A DNA stretch of 64,000 nt from Muscardinus avellanarius (GCA_963383645.1 OY726572.1:71207356-71271355); one strand, 5' to 3'; positions 32,653 to 45,216 are shown, counted from the first letter of the stretch. The notes: generated by a model from the sequence alone, not told the origin. Made by a program: numbers and translations.

Positions 32653-34069
32653 TTTCCGCTTGCCTTTGCAAAGCTAATGAAGTTCTACCTCTCATCTTGT
32701 TCAAAGGCAATGCTCCTAGTACAGGCTTTTCTAATTGTATTTGTAATTGCAAATCAATAAGAGAGTTAGATTTGACAATATAATGAATTGTGTGAGTCTA
32801 TATATATGTATGTATGTATGCATATGCATATATATATTATGAAATAGATACAATGACAGGCATATATGCATATAATGAATACAGTAAATATTCATACAGT
32901 AAACAAGTTTTCTAAAAGTGGCTTATAATTATTGGAAACAATTTGCAAATTAGTCTCTACCTCTGTTTTCATTAGCGTGTGTGTACATGAATGTTTGTCC
33001 CTTAAAATAACTTTCCTCTACATCTCTTTTCTACTAAGAATGCCTTAATCTATTATTTGGCATCTACTTAATTAGCCTCTTCCTGATATTTTTCTGCTCA
33101 TTCTAGCTTTGCTATTGACTCTCATCTGTTTAATGCTATAGCATATATAATCCCAAACACACAATTCCGTAGCTAATGAAAAGTTGTATCCCTTGATATC
33201 TGATCATTCAACATTTCAACATTTACTATAATGACTTGCAAACTGGTTTATCCCAAATTCACAATCTAAATTGAAATCCTGCTCTAATGAATATGTTCAC
33301 ACACCAATGAACATGTTGACATCTGGGAGAAAGGATATTAGAATGCTAACATCTCAGTTCAACCCCTCTCATGAGATTCTGTGGTTGGTGTTAAATTTTT
33401 CCCCATCCTTTCTTGAGAATTTAAGCCTGTCATGGCCCTCAGCGTTATATCCACTGAGTTCCTGTATGTATTATCAACATGGGTGCAATTTAGAGACCCT
33501 ATTTACTTTGTCAGATTTTTTCTTCCCCGAAATGTATTTGCTAGTTCATGTTTGTTTTGGAGCAGAATGAATATGTAATCTACATCTGACATGGTGTAGT
33601 ATATCTGTGTTCTGCACACAAACATATCTATTTTGGCTTATTAAATGTTAAATAATTTGATAAGTGGAATTTTACAAGTATTATACTCTGTAGAAGCCCT
33701 CCAGGAATTTTGATACTGGTCGTTTACAATGTTTTAGTAATTTGCAGGAACATGTCTAGGGGTTTGCTTACTCTCAAAACCCATCATTTTTTTTTCCCAT
33801 TTAAAATAATGTAATGAAGGTTCCCACTTTCAGAAAATTCACTGTATAATATACCGGCAGAGACAAATTAGGTTTGATACTTAGAGATGTCTGTATTTTA
33901 TTTTATTTGCCTTTGTTTGGCATGTCTGAGTTTCCTATAACCAATTTGATTATAAGCAATTTGGACATTTATCTTAGGCTTTGATGCATCCCTATTGAGC
34001 GTATATTAAGTTGAAGGTGAAGCAGGTGTTTTACACATGTATTCGGGTCAATAAAAGCAGGGTGCCTGT

Positions 34070-34115
<46 letters not shown>

Positions 34116-35661
34116 CCTGACCACCAACTGGATTGCACATCTTATGATTTACTACAGTTCATTTGCTACTCCAATACATCCTTGAAATAATTCTTCTTTC
34201 CACACTGCTTAACAGAGTAGAGAAGACTAAGACTCTCTTAGGTCCTGGATAAATATTTGTTAAAACATGAAGATGCATTTTATCTTTGCTATTAAGATCT
34301 AAATTTTCTTAACACATATTCAGTTTATTACACAAAGATGAGTTAGAATTTCACTCAAAGCATGGACACTAAATTTAAGTAACAACATCCTAATTCTAAT
34401 GTCTTGCCATTTTAAATTATCTATCGCTTTCAGGTTGAGGGAAGAAGAAGAATGTAATGCCAGCTCTATCATTTCTAGTGTACCTAAAGATATCCACATA
34501 AAAGGCATCAAAAATTTCTGGAAATCATATGATATGGTACAATGAAAAATAGATTAAGATGCAAGGATTGCAATGGAATGTCATGGTCATGAAAGATTAG
34601 AAAAAAAATTAGTAAAACATGATGTGACAACCAGGAGATAAAAGACTCAGAGAAATTAAGACAGTACCAATGGTTCAAGTTAAGAGAAGAAGGTAGGTGT
34701 GGTACACGAAACAAAGAAGATACTACTGGAAATACTGGAAGGTTAGAACATGCTTATTGAAAAGGAAGAGTGGTGAATTATTTGGAGTTTGCAATGACTA
34801 ATATCTGTATGGAACTGTATGTGAAGTGTGAATTCAGACCCTGGGTGAGTGATTGTGGTTAGAAATACAGATTTGGGAGTTGTTTAACATAGAAATAATG
34901 GTTGAAACCATAAAAGTAAATGAATTCTGCAAGGGAGTGATCATAAAGGGTAAGGAGTTTTATTTGAAAGCTTCTGTTTTCCCTTAAAAGAATCCTCTGT
35001 GGCTTATCCATCCATATCTGTGCAGCAAACTCAGATTGTAAATATGCCACTTGTTCTAGAACTTTGTGCAGGTGTTCTAAGTGGGTCAGAGTAATTTAAT
35101 CCATAAATTTATCTATACCAAACATATTTTATCTCAAATCTCAAAAGAGTAGAGGCATAAAACACCTTTAATATATATACTATCTTTATTTAGGCCACAG
35201 CTTTTAAGTGTGTGATGGTCAGATCATTATTAAAACTATAAGGTATCTGGTAATTGATTTTCTCAGTTTAAATATATATTAGCATTGTCACTTCAAAATC
35301 AATATTTATAAATATTATGTATTACTTAAAATAAAAAATAGAATAAAATAGAATATTTAATTAAATGTTAAATTTCTAGTCTTTCAAGCTGTTCATCTTT
35401 ATAATTGAGACCTCTCTAAAGTATATCATGTTATTATAACTGTTTAGAGGTTAATTATAAATTATTTGAATCTTTAGAGTATTTTAAGTCATAGCAATTT
35501 GAAATATTTTTCTTCTTAGAGAAAATAGAGAAGTAATATTTGAAATGCATATAATCTAAATATATATACTCTAACCAAAATTATAAAGATAGCGTATATG
35601 TTATTTTCTCTTATATTTTTCTCTTTCCACATTATATTATTAAATATCCTTCATATAACTA
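32653..35661. other. Three kb without assigned genes
   Basis: AT-rich, with no SINE or L1 recognised. A (CA)n lies at 34073-34112. Frames of 60-99 codons have no domains. Confidence 0.45.
34073..34112. repeat. (CA)n microsatellite
   Basis: About 20 uninterrupted CA units. Confidence 0.97.
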
Positions 35662-35667
35662 TAATTT

Positions 35668-35765
35668 TGGGAGTACAAAGATAGAACCCAGGGCATTGTA
35701 CTTCTGAGCTACATCTCCAGAGCATTCTATTTTTTATTTTGAAACAGGGTGTCACTAAATAGCTA
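35668..35765 (-). mobile_element. B1-dID SINE fragment, antisense
   Basis: GGGAGTACAAAGATAGAACCC (ID arm), then TTTTGAAACAGGGTGTCACT at the start of the B1 arm. The rest of the B1 arm is missing. Confidence 0.8.
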
Positions 35766-36884
35766 CGTGTTTCTTTAAGGGTGTATAATATTCTATTCAA
35801 TACATAATGATAATTTAATTAATCTTGACATTATTTGTGATCATAGACCCTATTTCAAGTATCTCTTACTCTAAGTGATTTTTCATGAGGGATCTTCATG
35901 CATAAAAGTTGATTAGTTTTGTCTTTGAACAAATTCTAAGAATTAGAATATGAAAATCAAGGACTGTAAGTGTATTCAAGATTCTGAGTCCATATCCTTA
36001 TAACAATGTAAGATAACTCTAGTTTCTAGGAATGTTTTTAAAGTTGTTATAAGTGGTTGATTTTTATTTTGTTTATGCTTTCAAGGTATATTTTTAATAT
36101 CTATAATTAAGTATGTTTAAGATCAAAATACAATTAAGACTGTCTCTGCTTCATTTCCATTTTCTATTTTGGGAGCAGTTTAATTATATTTTAATCACAA
36201 TCATCTTTGTCACATTTTTAGGTAAGATGTCATTTAGTATAGCAATACTTTCTTTATGTTCATTGATTATAACTTTATTCAAAAATTTTTTCTAAATTTG
36301 ATCTAGGATTTGTGTATATATCAAAATATCTAGTTTATTAGATATTATCTTTTTAATGCTTTTATGGCAAATTATTTATATATGAATCACTAAGTAAAAG
36401 TAAGGTAAACAGTGCAAACTATGTATTTTATACATAATATATGCTTTAATAAATGGAAAATGAGTAATTTTAGAATAGGCTGAGATAGAATAATATCATC
36501 TTCAAGAATAGATATTTGGAAGATCATAAAGGCCTGATCTTCTCTTTATCTGTACTCATCTGTGGAAAAGATAATTATAAAAAGGCTATCAATTAAAAAT
36601 CTAAGTGTTTTCAATGTTATTAAACTGGATGATTTGAGAAAGATAGTAATCTCAAGATTATTTACAGGCCAATTCTGGTCAAAAGGATGTGTTTCAGTAA
36701 GTGGAATTATTCCTATGGTAACATTATAAACAGGCTGAAAGAGATCAACAATGTTCTAAATTAGTGTAAATGAATCATTCTTCAGTGTCTAATTTATCCT
36801 TTCTTTAAGATAACATACCTTTAAATTTAGAACTTTATACACACACACACACACACACACACACATATGTATGTATGTATGTAT

Positions 36885-36929
<45 letters not shown>

Positions 36930-37047
36930 AAGTCATCTAAATTACCAAATTAATTTGTTCTTTATATTATAATAAAATAATTGGGCAAATTACATGTTAA
37001 GCAATTGTCCTTTGTTTATACTTCAATGAGGTTGAAAAAATAGCCCT
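35766..37047. other. Unassigned AT-rich sequence
   Basis: No gene or interspersed repeat recognised outside the compound microsatellite at 36839-36929. Confidence 0.45.
36839..36929. repeat. Compound microsatellite (CA)n-(TATG)n-(CA)n-(TA)n
   Basis: Two CA blocks flank four TATG units. The second runs into about nine TA units. Confidence 0.97.
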
Positions 37048-37062
37048 AGGGAGGGGGATTTA

Positions 37063-37259
37063 TTTTTTTATTTTTATTTAAATTTTGGTGGTATTGGGGA
37101 TGGAACCCTTCTATGTCCAGGCTGCATTCCCAGACCTATTTTATATTTTATTTGGAAAGAAGGACTTTTAAGCCAGTGAGGCTGACTTTGAACCTGCGTG
37201 ATCCTCCTGTCTCTGCCTCCCAAGTGCAGGGATTACAAGTGTAGCCACCAAGCCTGGCA
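37063..37259 (-). mobile_element. B1-dID SINE, internally deleted subfamily, 15-bp target-site duplication
   Basis: Perfect duplication AGGGAGGGGGATTTA at 37048-37062 and 37260-37274. The short left-arm junction CTTTTAAGCCAGTGAGGCTG is shared with the 16.2, 43.1 and 50.6 kb copies. Confidence 0.96.
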
Positions 37260-37274
37260 AGGGAGGGGGATTTA

Positions 37275-38214
37275 ATATAAACAAACATGGGTGACTAATT
37301 GTCTCTTCTAACAAGTGAATAGATTTTCAAGGTGAGAAATGCTTTATTTATGCTTACAAATTCTAATTTAAATTATCTTAAATTCTAAATCAATGGTAGA
37401 GCCACACACACAATGGAACTTTTGTGTAAGGAACTCTAATTTATTTTTAAACATGCTGAAAGAACTGTTTGACTAAAAAGTGTTATTTCTTTATAGACTT
37501 GTGATATTATTATGCTTTGCTCATTTAGGTAAAAATAGAAAATTTCTAATATCAAAAGAAAGTATCATCAGGGTTAGCTTTAAATTACGAGAGTATTTTT
37601 GGTGGTGTAGCAAAATGAGAGAAGTAGTAACAAGGTGCTTGTCCAGTTCTTTGACAATATTTACTTTCTTTGGGTACATATTTGTTCATATACCCACAGC
37701 TACTTTGTTAAGATCACTTGAGGATAGGTACCCTAGTGAACTAACATTCTATTTACAACCATAACTGATGCCATAACTAGACAAATATATTACACTGAGA
37801 GCCATCAGAAAATGTACAGTAAATATCATTAATAAATTGGTGGAAAATATTTTGGATTGATTAATCCTGTGATCAAAAATCCATGATACTAAATATCATT
37901 AATAAATTGGTGGAAAATATTTTGGATTGGTTAATCCTATGATCAAAAATTTGTGAGACTAACTTAGTATTACTGTTTAGCAATATTTTGAATTCCTAGA
38001 TTAACATAGAATTTCCTAAATTCAGGGGATATTTCTTTTCTCTTTTGGTACCAAAAAATTTAGATGGCATAAGGTTGGAAAGACAAAGTGATCAGACTGC
38101 CAACGATAAACTTCTCATTGTTTCAAACTGTCTAAAATATATCTGAAGATAAATTTCTATACTTAAGATATAATGACAGGTAATAAACACAAAACAGCCC
38201 TCCCCAAATAACAT
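37275..38214. other. Unassigned sequence with a 70-bp tandem duplication
   Basis: A 94-codon frame at 37480-37764 has no recognised domain. Otherwise AT-rich non-repeat sequence. Confidence 0.45.
37821..37960. repeat. 70-bp tandem duplication
   Basis: Two adjacent 70-base units starting AAATATCATTAATAAATTGG. They differ at only a few positions, mostly toward the end of the unit. Confidence 0.96.
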
Positions 38215-38590
38215 TAAAAATGAGCTACAGTTTTTTTCAGCCATTATTTTCACTGCTATAATCCCAAACACCTGATTACCACAACTTAAAGGAAGAAAGA
38301 TTAATTTGCTCACAGTTCAGGAGATTTCAGGGGTTCAGTCTATTTTATACTGAGTGAAGTCTACAGGACTCAGCAAATGTTGGTAAGAGGCAGAGAGAAA
38401 ATAACTCAAGGGCTTTTCTCTCACACAAGAGCCCAGAAGCAAGAGAAAGACAAGAGAAGGAGGGGCCACATATAAACCCACATGCCACATCCCCAGGTAC
38501 CCTTCATTAACTAACAAACCCTGCCTCAGTCATGACTGCCTTGTTTCTGCAATGTCTAGGAGGGCATTTTAAATCCAAACTGTGACAAGT
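38215..38590 (-). mobile_element. ERVL-MaLR-type LTR, antisense, degraded
   Basis: CACTGCTATAATCCCAAAC, CAACTTAAAGGAAGAAAG, TTTGCTCACAGTTCAGGAG, a long middle block, and GGGCATTTTAAATCCAAACT at the end fit the rodent MaLR layout in reverse. The two short minus-strand frames inside are incidental. Confidence 0.6.
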
Positions 38591-39159
38591 TTTAATGTCC
38601 CTAATCTGAAAATCTAAAATTTAAAATGGTCCAAAATCCAATACTTTCTCACTACCAACATAGGACACAAGGACTAAGACTCCAAACCATAAAATTAATT
38701 TTCAGGCAAAAAGTTATTTAAAATATGAGTATAAAACTACTCGTATTTTAGGTTATGTGAATAACTATACATTAAGAATATATTAATTTCATGTTTAGAT
38801 GTGGGCCTCATCCTCCAGATATACTATTAGAAACCTGCAACTATTCCAAAGCCTGAAATATTTCTAGTCATAAGCATTTCACATAAAAGGCATATAAACT
38901 GTAACATCTCCTTGCCAGTAATATATTTCCTAGTGACTTTGGTATAACCATATACTTCAGAAGCCCCAATTTTATCATAAAGAAAAGAAAATAATAATAA
39001 TATCTAATTAGGAATTGTATGCTTGAGATGAGTTATTTCAAAGGCTCTTGGCCCCACTGAAGTTGCTTATAAACACTATCATCTTTCTTGTTTTGTCTTT
39101 TATTGAGTGCATGACAGAATTATCAGATAGCTACTCTAGTGCAGTCTCTGTGCCCTCTT
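38591..39159. other. Unassigned sequence
   Basis: No repeat or gene recognised. Confidence 0.45.
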
Positions 39160-39349
<190 letters not shown>

Positions 39350-39478
39350 GAAAAGGGATCTCACTGAATTTTTGAGGTGTTGTTAAATCCCTGAGACTGT
39401 TTCCAAACCTGCAGTCTTCCTGTCTTAACCCTCCAAATACTGGGGTTACAGGGATGCCTCCACCATGTGGAAGTCTGT
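39350..39478 (-). mobile_element. B1-arm SINE fragment, antisense
   Basis: GAAAAGGGATCTCACTGAAT, CTTCCTGTCTTAACCCTCC and ACTGGGGTTACAGGGATG. No ID arm. Confidence 0.75.
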
Positions 39479-39611
39479 CTTCTTTCTAATCTTCATTTTT
39501 TTTCCTCACATTTTTGTCACAGCTTTTTCTTGTCCTTTACCTTCAGTCTATCTTATGTTATAAAGACAATGGTGATGATATTTATGTTAGTTAATAGTTA
39601 ACAAAAATTAA

Positions 39612-39785
39612 TTCCCATTATAGACTGTGGTAAATGCTTTCCATCCATATCATTTAGTTCTGATAGCAATTGTATATGCCAAGATCCATGAGGAAATAAA
39701 AAGGTTCAGGGATGTTAAGTACTTTCTCCAAGGTTGCAAAGTTAGTAAGTAAGGTAGGATTCAAATGCAGGTTTTTAGAACATTT
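39612..39785 (-). mobile_element. MIR, antisense
   Basis: AAATGCTTTCCATCCATATC, ATTTAGTTCTGATAGCAATT, CAAGGTTGCAAAGTTAGTAA and GATTCAAATGCAGG follow the reverse-complement MIR order, including the conserved core. Confidence 0.7.
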
Positions 39786-41242
39786 TAATATAAATAATAT
39801 TACTACTCTTAAAGTAATTTATGATATGAAATGAGAGAATTCTCCCAAAATTATGTAGAAGCAGGACAAAAGTTAAACTGGGATCATTCTATCATCTTTG
39901 GATAGCTTAGAAATTAAGTATTTGCAAGAGTGGAATTAAAATCAAACACTCAAGATGTTCAAGATATTTTAGTAGTATTCATATTTAAAGTCTTATTCTT
40001 ATTTTCTTATCTCAAGACTGAAAATTAGATTGAAATTATTTTCACATTTCCCACTCTTCCATTGCTAGAGAAGTCAAAACATCACTCTCTACTTGAAGCT
40101 ACTATTAACATATAGTGAGTTCTGATATGTTAGTTATTTTTTCTCTGAATCATATCTAAAATAACCTCCAGAAAAGCACAAAAATGCAATTTAAAAAGGT
40201 TTGTGCTGTTAGAATGACATCAGATTCTTGATTTTAACAACAAGAATGGAAGATGTCAATAAGAACTAATGGGTTAATATAAATGCTAATAGAGATAATC
40301 AGCTTTTAGAATTATCCATGAAAATATCAATACATTCTAAATCAATAAGATACATAGCCCTCCCAACTTGTTCTAAGTTACATAATTATTTGTAAATTTA
40401 CTAACAAATTCTTGTTATGAAGTGTCCTATCCTTCAATAAAAAGAACAGGGACTTGGGGGACATTGTGGGAACCAGATTACCTTGAGTCTTCTGTAATAT
40501 AAATAATTCTGCACTGAAATATTTTGTAGCATTTTTCCAAGGATATTCACCACAATATAGTACTAATTATGAAACTGTTAAACAGAGAAAAAATTAAAGG
40601 GCTACATGAGGAAAATAGGAAATGCTTCCAATTATTGTTGACAGCAGATGGAGAGTCAATGAGGTAGACAGAGACAGACATTTTATCCTCAAATGATGTT
40701 TTCTGAAAGGAAAACTCCAGAAGCACAAGAACAAGATTGTATAGACACTTTCAGTCCAGTGTTGGAGGAGACAAGACTTACAGGAGAGAGGGGGAAAAAT
40801 GCTCTCTTAAATATACTTTTATAACTGAAAGAACTTTATTATCCCTAAATTTTCAAATTGATGATTTTAATGTATAAAAAATAAGTGGACTACACTCACT
40901 GTGTAATAACTTGATAACACTTTATAACAACTTCATCAACAGTATCTAATTTATTTATAAAATTAATATATTCATTTTTATTATAAAATTATAAATGAAT
41001 TACATTTTATGATATATGATGCCTCAGTTGTATATCAAACCATCCTGCTAAGTCATTTCAACCCTATCATTTCCAATTAATCTTGCTTATCACTGGAGAT
41101 AATTATTTGAAAAGCTGTCATTTAAATATTATATTACTAAAATATTATTATTCCAACACAAATTTTCCCATATAATAACATAGATGATGATATTTGGAAG
41201 AATATATGCATAAATATATCAAACAATATTTGTTTGCATAAT
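39786..41242. other. Unassigned AT-rich sequence
   Basis: No gene, SINE or L1 recognised. Confidence 0.45.
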
Positions 41243-41435
41243 TTTTTGTGTGTGGTACTGGGGGTGGAACCCAGAGGCTTTCTCCAGGCTGCACTCTCAG
41301 ACCTATTTTATATTTTATTTAGAAACAGGGTCTCACTAAGTTCCTGAGAGCCTCACTAAGTAGCTGAGGCTGGCTTTGAACCTGTCTGAGCCTCCCAAGC
41401 GTGGGGATTACAAGCATGTGTCACCATACCCAGTA
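41243..41435 (-). mobile_element. B1-dID SINE, antisense
   Basis: A GTGTGTGGTACTGGGGGTGG tail and ID arm lead to GCATGTGTCACCATACCC in the B1 arm. It has the undeleted GAGAGCCTCACTAAGTAGC segment and a short separate deletion before CTGAGCCTCCC. TTGCATAA on both sides may be the target-site duplication. Confidence 0.93.
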
Positions 41436-42330
41436 GCTTGCATAAATATTTTACTTATGATTATAAATATTTTTGAAGAAATCAGGTAACTTTTAAATAA
41501 AGTTTTATATTTTAAATTACTAAGTCTTATAAAGGTGCATAAATGACATATATGTGCTTTGGGTATACAAAGGAAATTCAAGGTCAGTATCACATTAGGA
41601 AATTCTTGCTTTAGCTTATGATTCTTGAATGTTACCTTTCATCACTTGGTAATAACTAATCAGTCTACTATGTGTTAGGCACTGAAGGAAGTAGATCTAC
41701 CTGCTGGTCAAACATTGCTTCTATTTGCCTTCTGGGTTCTAATCACAGTATTCTTTTGAACATCATTAAAAATGATAAATCATTGCTTCTCCTTTGAAAA
41801 ATGAATTTCCTCATAAAGCATTATAAAGTGACTCCAAGTAAGAGTAGCTTAACTTTAAATGAAGCTTTAATAGAACACAAATGATCAATTTGACACTCTT
41901 CTTTTTCTGTCAACATCATAGTTTAAATCTAACAAAATTCAAACAGATTTTGAAGCTAATTCCAAAATAATTCCAAATTGTTTGGGCTAATATATTCAGT
42001 CAGAAGCTATCCTTCACAAACTCAGGATCTTGAGGGCAATAAGAAATTTGTTCTTTACCTTCTCTTGTGTCCCCAAACATATTTCTTCACACTTAAATCA
42101 TACTTAAATATTCTTGATGAAATATGTTAGCTATCTTTTAATAAATCATGGAATAATATCAATGAATATCAAATTCCACATACCCATCCTAATGTATAAA
42201 AATAAGATCATAAAACAAACAAAAACCACAAAAGTATAACAAAGAAAACAAAATTCCAACAATCAGATACATTTACATAGAGATCCTGACTAGATTTAAT
42301 TTTGTATAAAAATAGTGAAGAAAAATTTTT
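41436..42330. other. Unassigned AT-rich sequence
   Basis: Nothing recognised before the L1 target site. Confidence 0.45.
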
Positions 42331-42347
42331 AATAAAAGACAGAAGAT

Positions 42348-43822
42348 TGATTTTGTATCCAGACACTTTGCTGAATTTTTTGATCAGTTCTATAAGCCTT
42401 TTTGTTAAGTTTTTTGGGTCTTCTAAGTATAGTATCATATCATCTGCAAATAGTAAATGTTTGAGTTCTTCTTTTCCTATTTGTACTCCTTTGATTTGCT
42501 TTTCTTGCCTTATTGCTCTGGCTAGAGTTTCAAGTACTATATTGAAAAGAAGTGGTAATAATAGACATCCTTATCTTGTTTCTGGTTTTAGGGGAAATTC
42601 TTGAAGATTTTCCCCATTTAATAGGATGTTGGCTATGGGCTTATTGTAGATTGCCTTTATGTATATTCCTTCTATTCCAATTCTCTGCAGTGATTTTAGC
42701 ATAAATGGATGTTGGATTTTGTCAACTGCTTTTTCAACATCTATTGAAATGATCATTTTTTAATGATTCTGTTTATATGATGAATTACATGGATTAATTT
42801 TTATATGTTGAACCAGCCTTGTATCCCTGGAATGAACCCTACCTTGTTATGGTATATGATTTTCTTAATGTAGTTTTGAATGCATGTTGCTAGTATTTTG
42901 TTTAGCAGCTTTGCATCTAAGTTTATCAACGATATAGGCTTGTAGTTTTTCTTTCTTGAGCTGTCTTTATTTGGTTTTGGTATTAATGTGATGTTGGCTT
43001 CATAGAATACATTTGAGAGAGCCCTGTATTTTTTTCTATTTCACAAAATAGACTGAGAAATATCAGGATTAGCTCTTTTATAAAGGTTTTGTTTATTTAT
43101 TTATTTGATGGTACTGGGGTTACTGAAAACCCTTCTACCTCTGGGCTACATTCCCAGTACCTATTTTTATACTTTTTTATTTGGAAACAGGGTCTCTTAA
43201 GCCAGCGCAGCTGGCTTTGTACCTGCGAGATCCTCCTGTCTCAGCCTCCCAAGCGCACGGATTACAGGCGTGTGCCACCACACCTGGCGTATAAAGGTTT
43301 TATAAAATTCACTTGGGAAACACTCTGGTCAGATGTCCATCAACAGCTAAATGGATTACAAAACTATGGGATATGTACACAATACAATTTTATTCGGCCA
43401 TAAAGAAAAAAAACAATTGTGTCATTTACAGGGAAATGGATAGAACTGTAGAATATTATGCTAAGTGAGATTAGTCAGTCACAAAAAATAAGAAATTGGA
43501 CACTATCCTTAATATGTGGAAGATAGGGAGAAAATGGATCATAGGAGGAACTCTGGATGAAAAAGAAGATATTATAGATGAGCACATAAGGTGACCTAAC
43601 TGAGAGGATGGGAGGGGAAAAGAGGGAAATTCCCTAATGCATATGATGTACTTTAACAAACATATCAATGTCAATCACTAAGCCAAAGATGAGAAGAAAA
43701 AAGGGAGTAGGAATGGGGCAGGAATTAGGTATTAGCTAGTTGAGTGATGTGTGCATGTATGTCTCCACCATCTTGTACCCCATCAATATGTATGACTACA
43801 ATGCACCAATAAAAAATGAAAA
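42348..43822. mobile_element. 5'-inverted (twin-primed) L1 with nested SINE
   Basis: 42348 to about 43330 is antisense ORF2 reverse transcriptase. Read on the minus strand it includes the catalytic FADD motif (codons at 42439-42450), followed by [10 protein letters not shown] and SGYKIN. Further upstream lie [19 protein letters not shown] and [14 protein letters not shown]. From about 43331 the element switches to sense ORF2 end and 3'UTR (GATGTCCATCAACAGC to GACTACAATGCACCAATAAA). Imperfect 17-bp flanks (AATAAAAGACAGAAGAT at 42331-42347, AATAAAACACAGAATAT at 43823-43839) fit one insertion. It is frameshifted and split, so it cannot be autonomous. Confidence 0.95.
43091..43289 (-). mobile_element. 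B1-dID SINE inserted in L1, internally deleted subfamily
   Basis: Perfect 12-bp duplication TATAAAGGTTTT at 43079-43090 and 43290-43301. It has the short junction GTCTCTTAAGCCAGCGCAGC and retained CpGs. It lies inside the inverted ORF2 segment, so it is younger than the L1. Confidence 0.97.
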
Positions 43823-43839
43823 AATAAAACACAGAATAT

Positions 43840-44236
43840 ACAGTTAGTATTAATATCTGGATTCTTCTTTCAAATTATAAATTTATAATCTGTCCATATA
43901 TCCAGGAATATTTCACTTTCTATTTACTGCTTTATAAAGACATTTGTAACATTGGAGTGCAATGGGAATTTATTACTATGAAATAGTAATAAATCCTCAA
44001 CTTTTTTTTTAAATCCTCAACTTTTAAATAACATATAATTGTGACGGTTATTAGTATTCAAGACCCATAATGCCCATCAAAAAATGTAGAAGGTTCAGAG
44101 TTAGATTGGTAACCTAGAAAAAAAGGATGAGAACTCTAATGTAAACATAGGAACAAAGCATACTTTACAAAAGAGACAAATGATTTAGTGGAAAGGTTAT
44201 GAAAACAAAATGTCAAATATTTAAATATATTAGAAC
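43840..44236. other. Unassigned AT-rich sequence
   Basis: Contains a small direct repeat of AAATCCTCAACTTTT near 43993-44027. Nothing else recognised. Confidence 0.5.
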
Positions 44237-44384
44237 CAAAAGAAGTGCAAACTTTTTTTAAAAAAAGTTAATATTTTTACAAACTCAAAGGGAAAAAATT
44301 AAAAAGTAAGATGTTACTGAGGTTGTAAGACTATAGCTTCCATATGCTCTGTTCCTAGGGGGGCAACATTTGGATTATTCCTGG

Positions 44385-44712
44385 TAGTAATTAATTTTAT
44401 GTGTCTACTTGAATGGGTGGCAGGATGCTCAGAGAGTTGATTAATCATTATTTCAGGGTCTATCTGTGAGAATGTTTCTAGAAGAAATCAGCATCTGAAT
44501 TTGGTGGACTGAGCAAAGCAGATGGCTCTCCTCAGTATGGGTGGGCCTTATCTCATCATCAGAGAGAAAAAGTGTCAGGAGGCTTAATTAACTCTGTCTG
44601 ATTACCTGTGTAGGATTCCATCTTCTCCTGCCCTTGGGGACCCTGGTTTTTAAAATTTCAGTTTTGGAAGTGATATCTATGCCTTTGGTTTTCTGAATCT
44701 CAGAACTTTTCT
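44385..44712 (+). mobile_element. Old interspersed repeat, probable LTR
   Basis: TAATTAATTTTATGTGTCTAC, then GCAAAGCAGATGGCTCTCC and GTGGGCCTTATCTCATCATC resemble a mammal-wide repeat whose name I cannot state with certainty. It lies inside the first unit of the tandem duplication. Confidence 0.45.
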
Positions 44713-44890
44713 GTCTCTACAGTTTATAGATGTAGATAGTGGAACTTTGCCTCCATAACTAAATTTCTCAATCTCTGTAATAAATTTACACAAAAGAAGT
44801 GCAAATTAAAAAAAAAACATTATTACTTTTACAAACCAAATGGGAAAAAATGAAAAAGTAAGATGTTACTGAGGTACTGAGGTTGTAAGA

Positions 44891-44957
44891 GCATTTGGGA
44901 GGCTGAGATCAGAGGATCGTGGTTCACGGACAGCCTCAGCTACTCAGTGAGGCCTAG
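44891..44957 (+). mobile_element. B1-arm SINE internal fragment
   Basis: GCATTTGGGAGGCTGAGATC through CTCAGCTACTCAGTGAGGCC. Both ends of the SINE are missing and no target-site duplication is present, so it did not arrive as a normal insertion. Confidence 0.85.
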
Positions 44958-45030
44958 TGTCTCTAGTTTATAGACGTAGATAGTGGAACTTTGCCTCCAT
45001 AAATTAATTGCTCAATCTCTATAATAAATT

Positions 45031-45055
45031 TACACACACACACATGTGCGCATGT

Positions 45056-45101
<46 letters not shown>

Positions 45102-45170
45102 TCCTGACCCTGACCAATACATTTTATTTTTCTTGCCTAGCTTGTGTGAAGCACTGGGTTCAATTCCCAG

Positions 45171-45215
<45 letters not shown>
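45031..45215. repeat. Two (CA)n blocks flanking an ID-arm tail
   Basis: CA tracts at about 45031-45097 and 45171-45215. The second starts directly at the CCCAGAAACACAC end of an ID-like fragment. The Thr/His and Cys/Val frames here are repeat translation. Confidence 0.93.
45131..45174 (+). mobile_element. ID (tRNA-derived) 3'-end fragment
   Basis: TTGCCTAGCTTGTGTGAAGC then ACTGGGTTCAATTCCCAG matches the T-arm half of an ID element. It is a SINE relic, not a functional tRNA, because the D-arm half is missing. Confidence 0.65.

Positions 45216-45216
<1 letters not shown>

Larger units (their letters stand above)
44237..45038. repeat. 554-bp tandem duplication; second copy has its middle replaced
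   Basis: Block 44237-44330 (CAAAAGAAGTGCAAA to GAGGTTGTAAGA) recurs at 44791-44890. Block 44713-44790 (GTCTCTACAGTTTATAGATG to AATAAATTTACA) recurs at 44959-45034. The offset of the first block is 554 bases. In the second copy the intervening roughly 380 bases are gone and a 67-base SINE piece sits there. Confidence 0.9.

Noticed and set aside
36839..36929. Regularly spaced repeats that might suggest a CRISPR-like array
   Set aside because: Compound dinucleotide/tetranucleotide microsatellite with no spacers, in a mammalian genome.
42208..42756. Minus-strand frames with clear reverse transcriptase motifs
   Set aside because: They are fragments of L1 ORF2 in an inverted, truncated insertion broken by stops and frameshifts. 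Annotated as a mobile element, not as a gene or retron.
45131..45174. tRNA-like half with GGTTCAATTCC
   Set aside because: Only the T-arm side of an ID SINE; no complete cloverleaf. The ID arms of other SINEs were likewise not called tRNAs.
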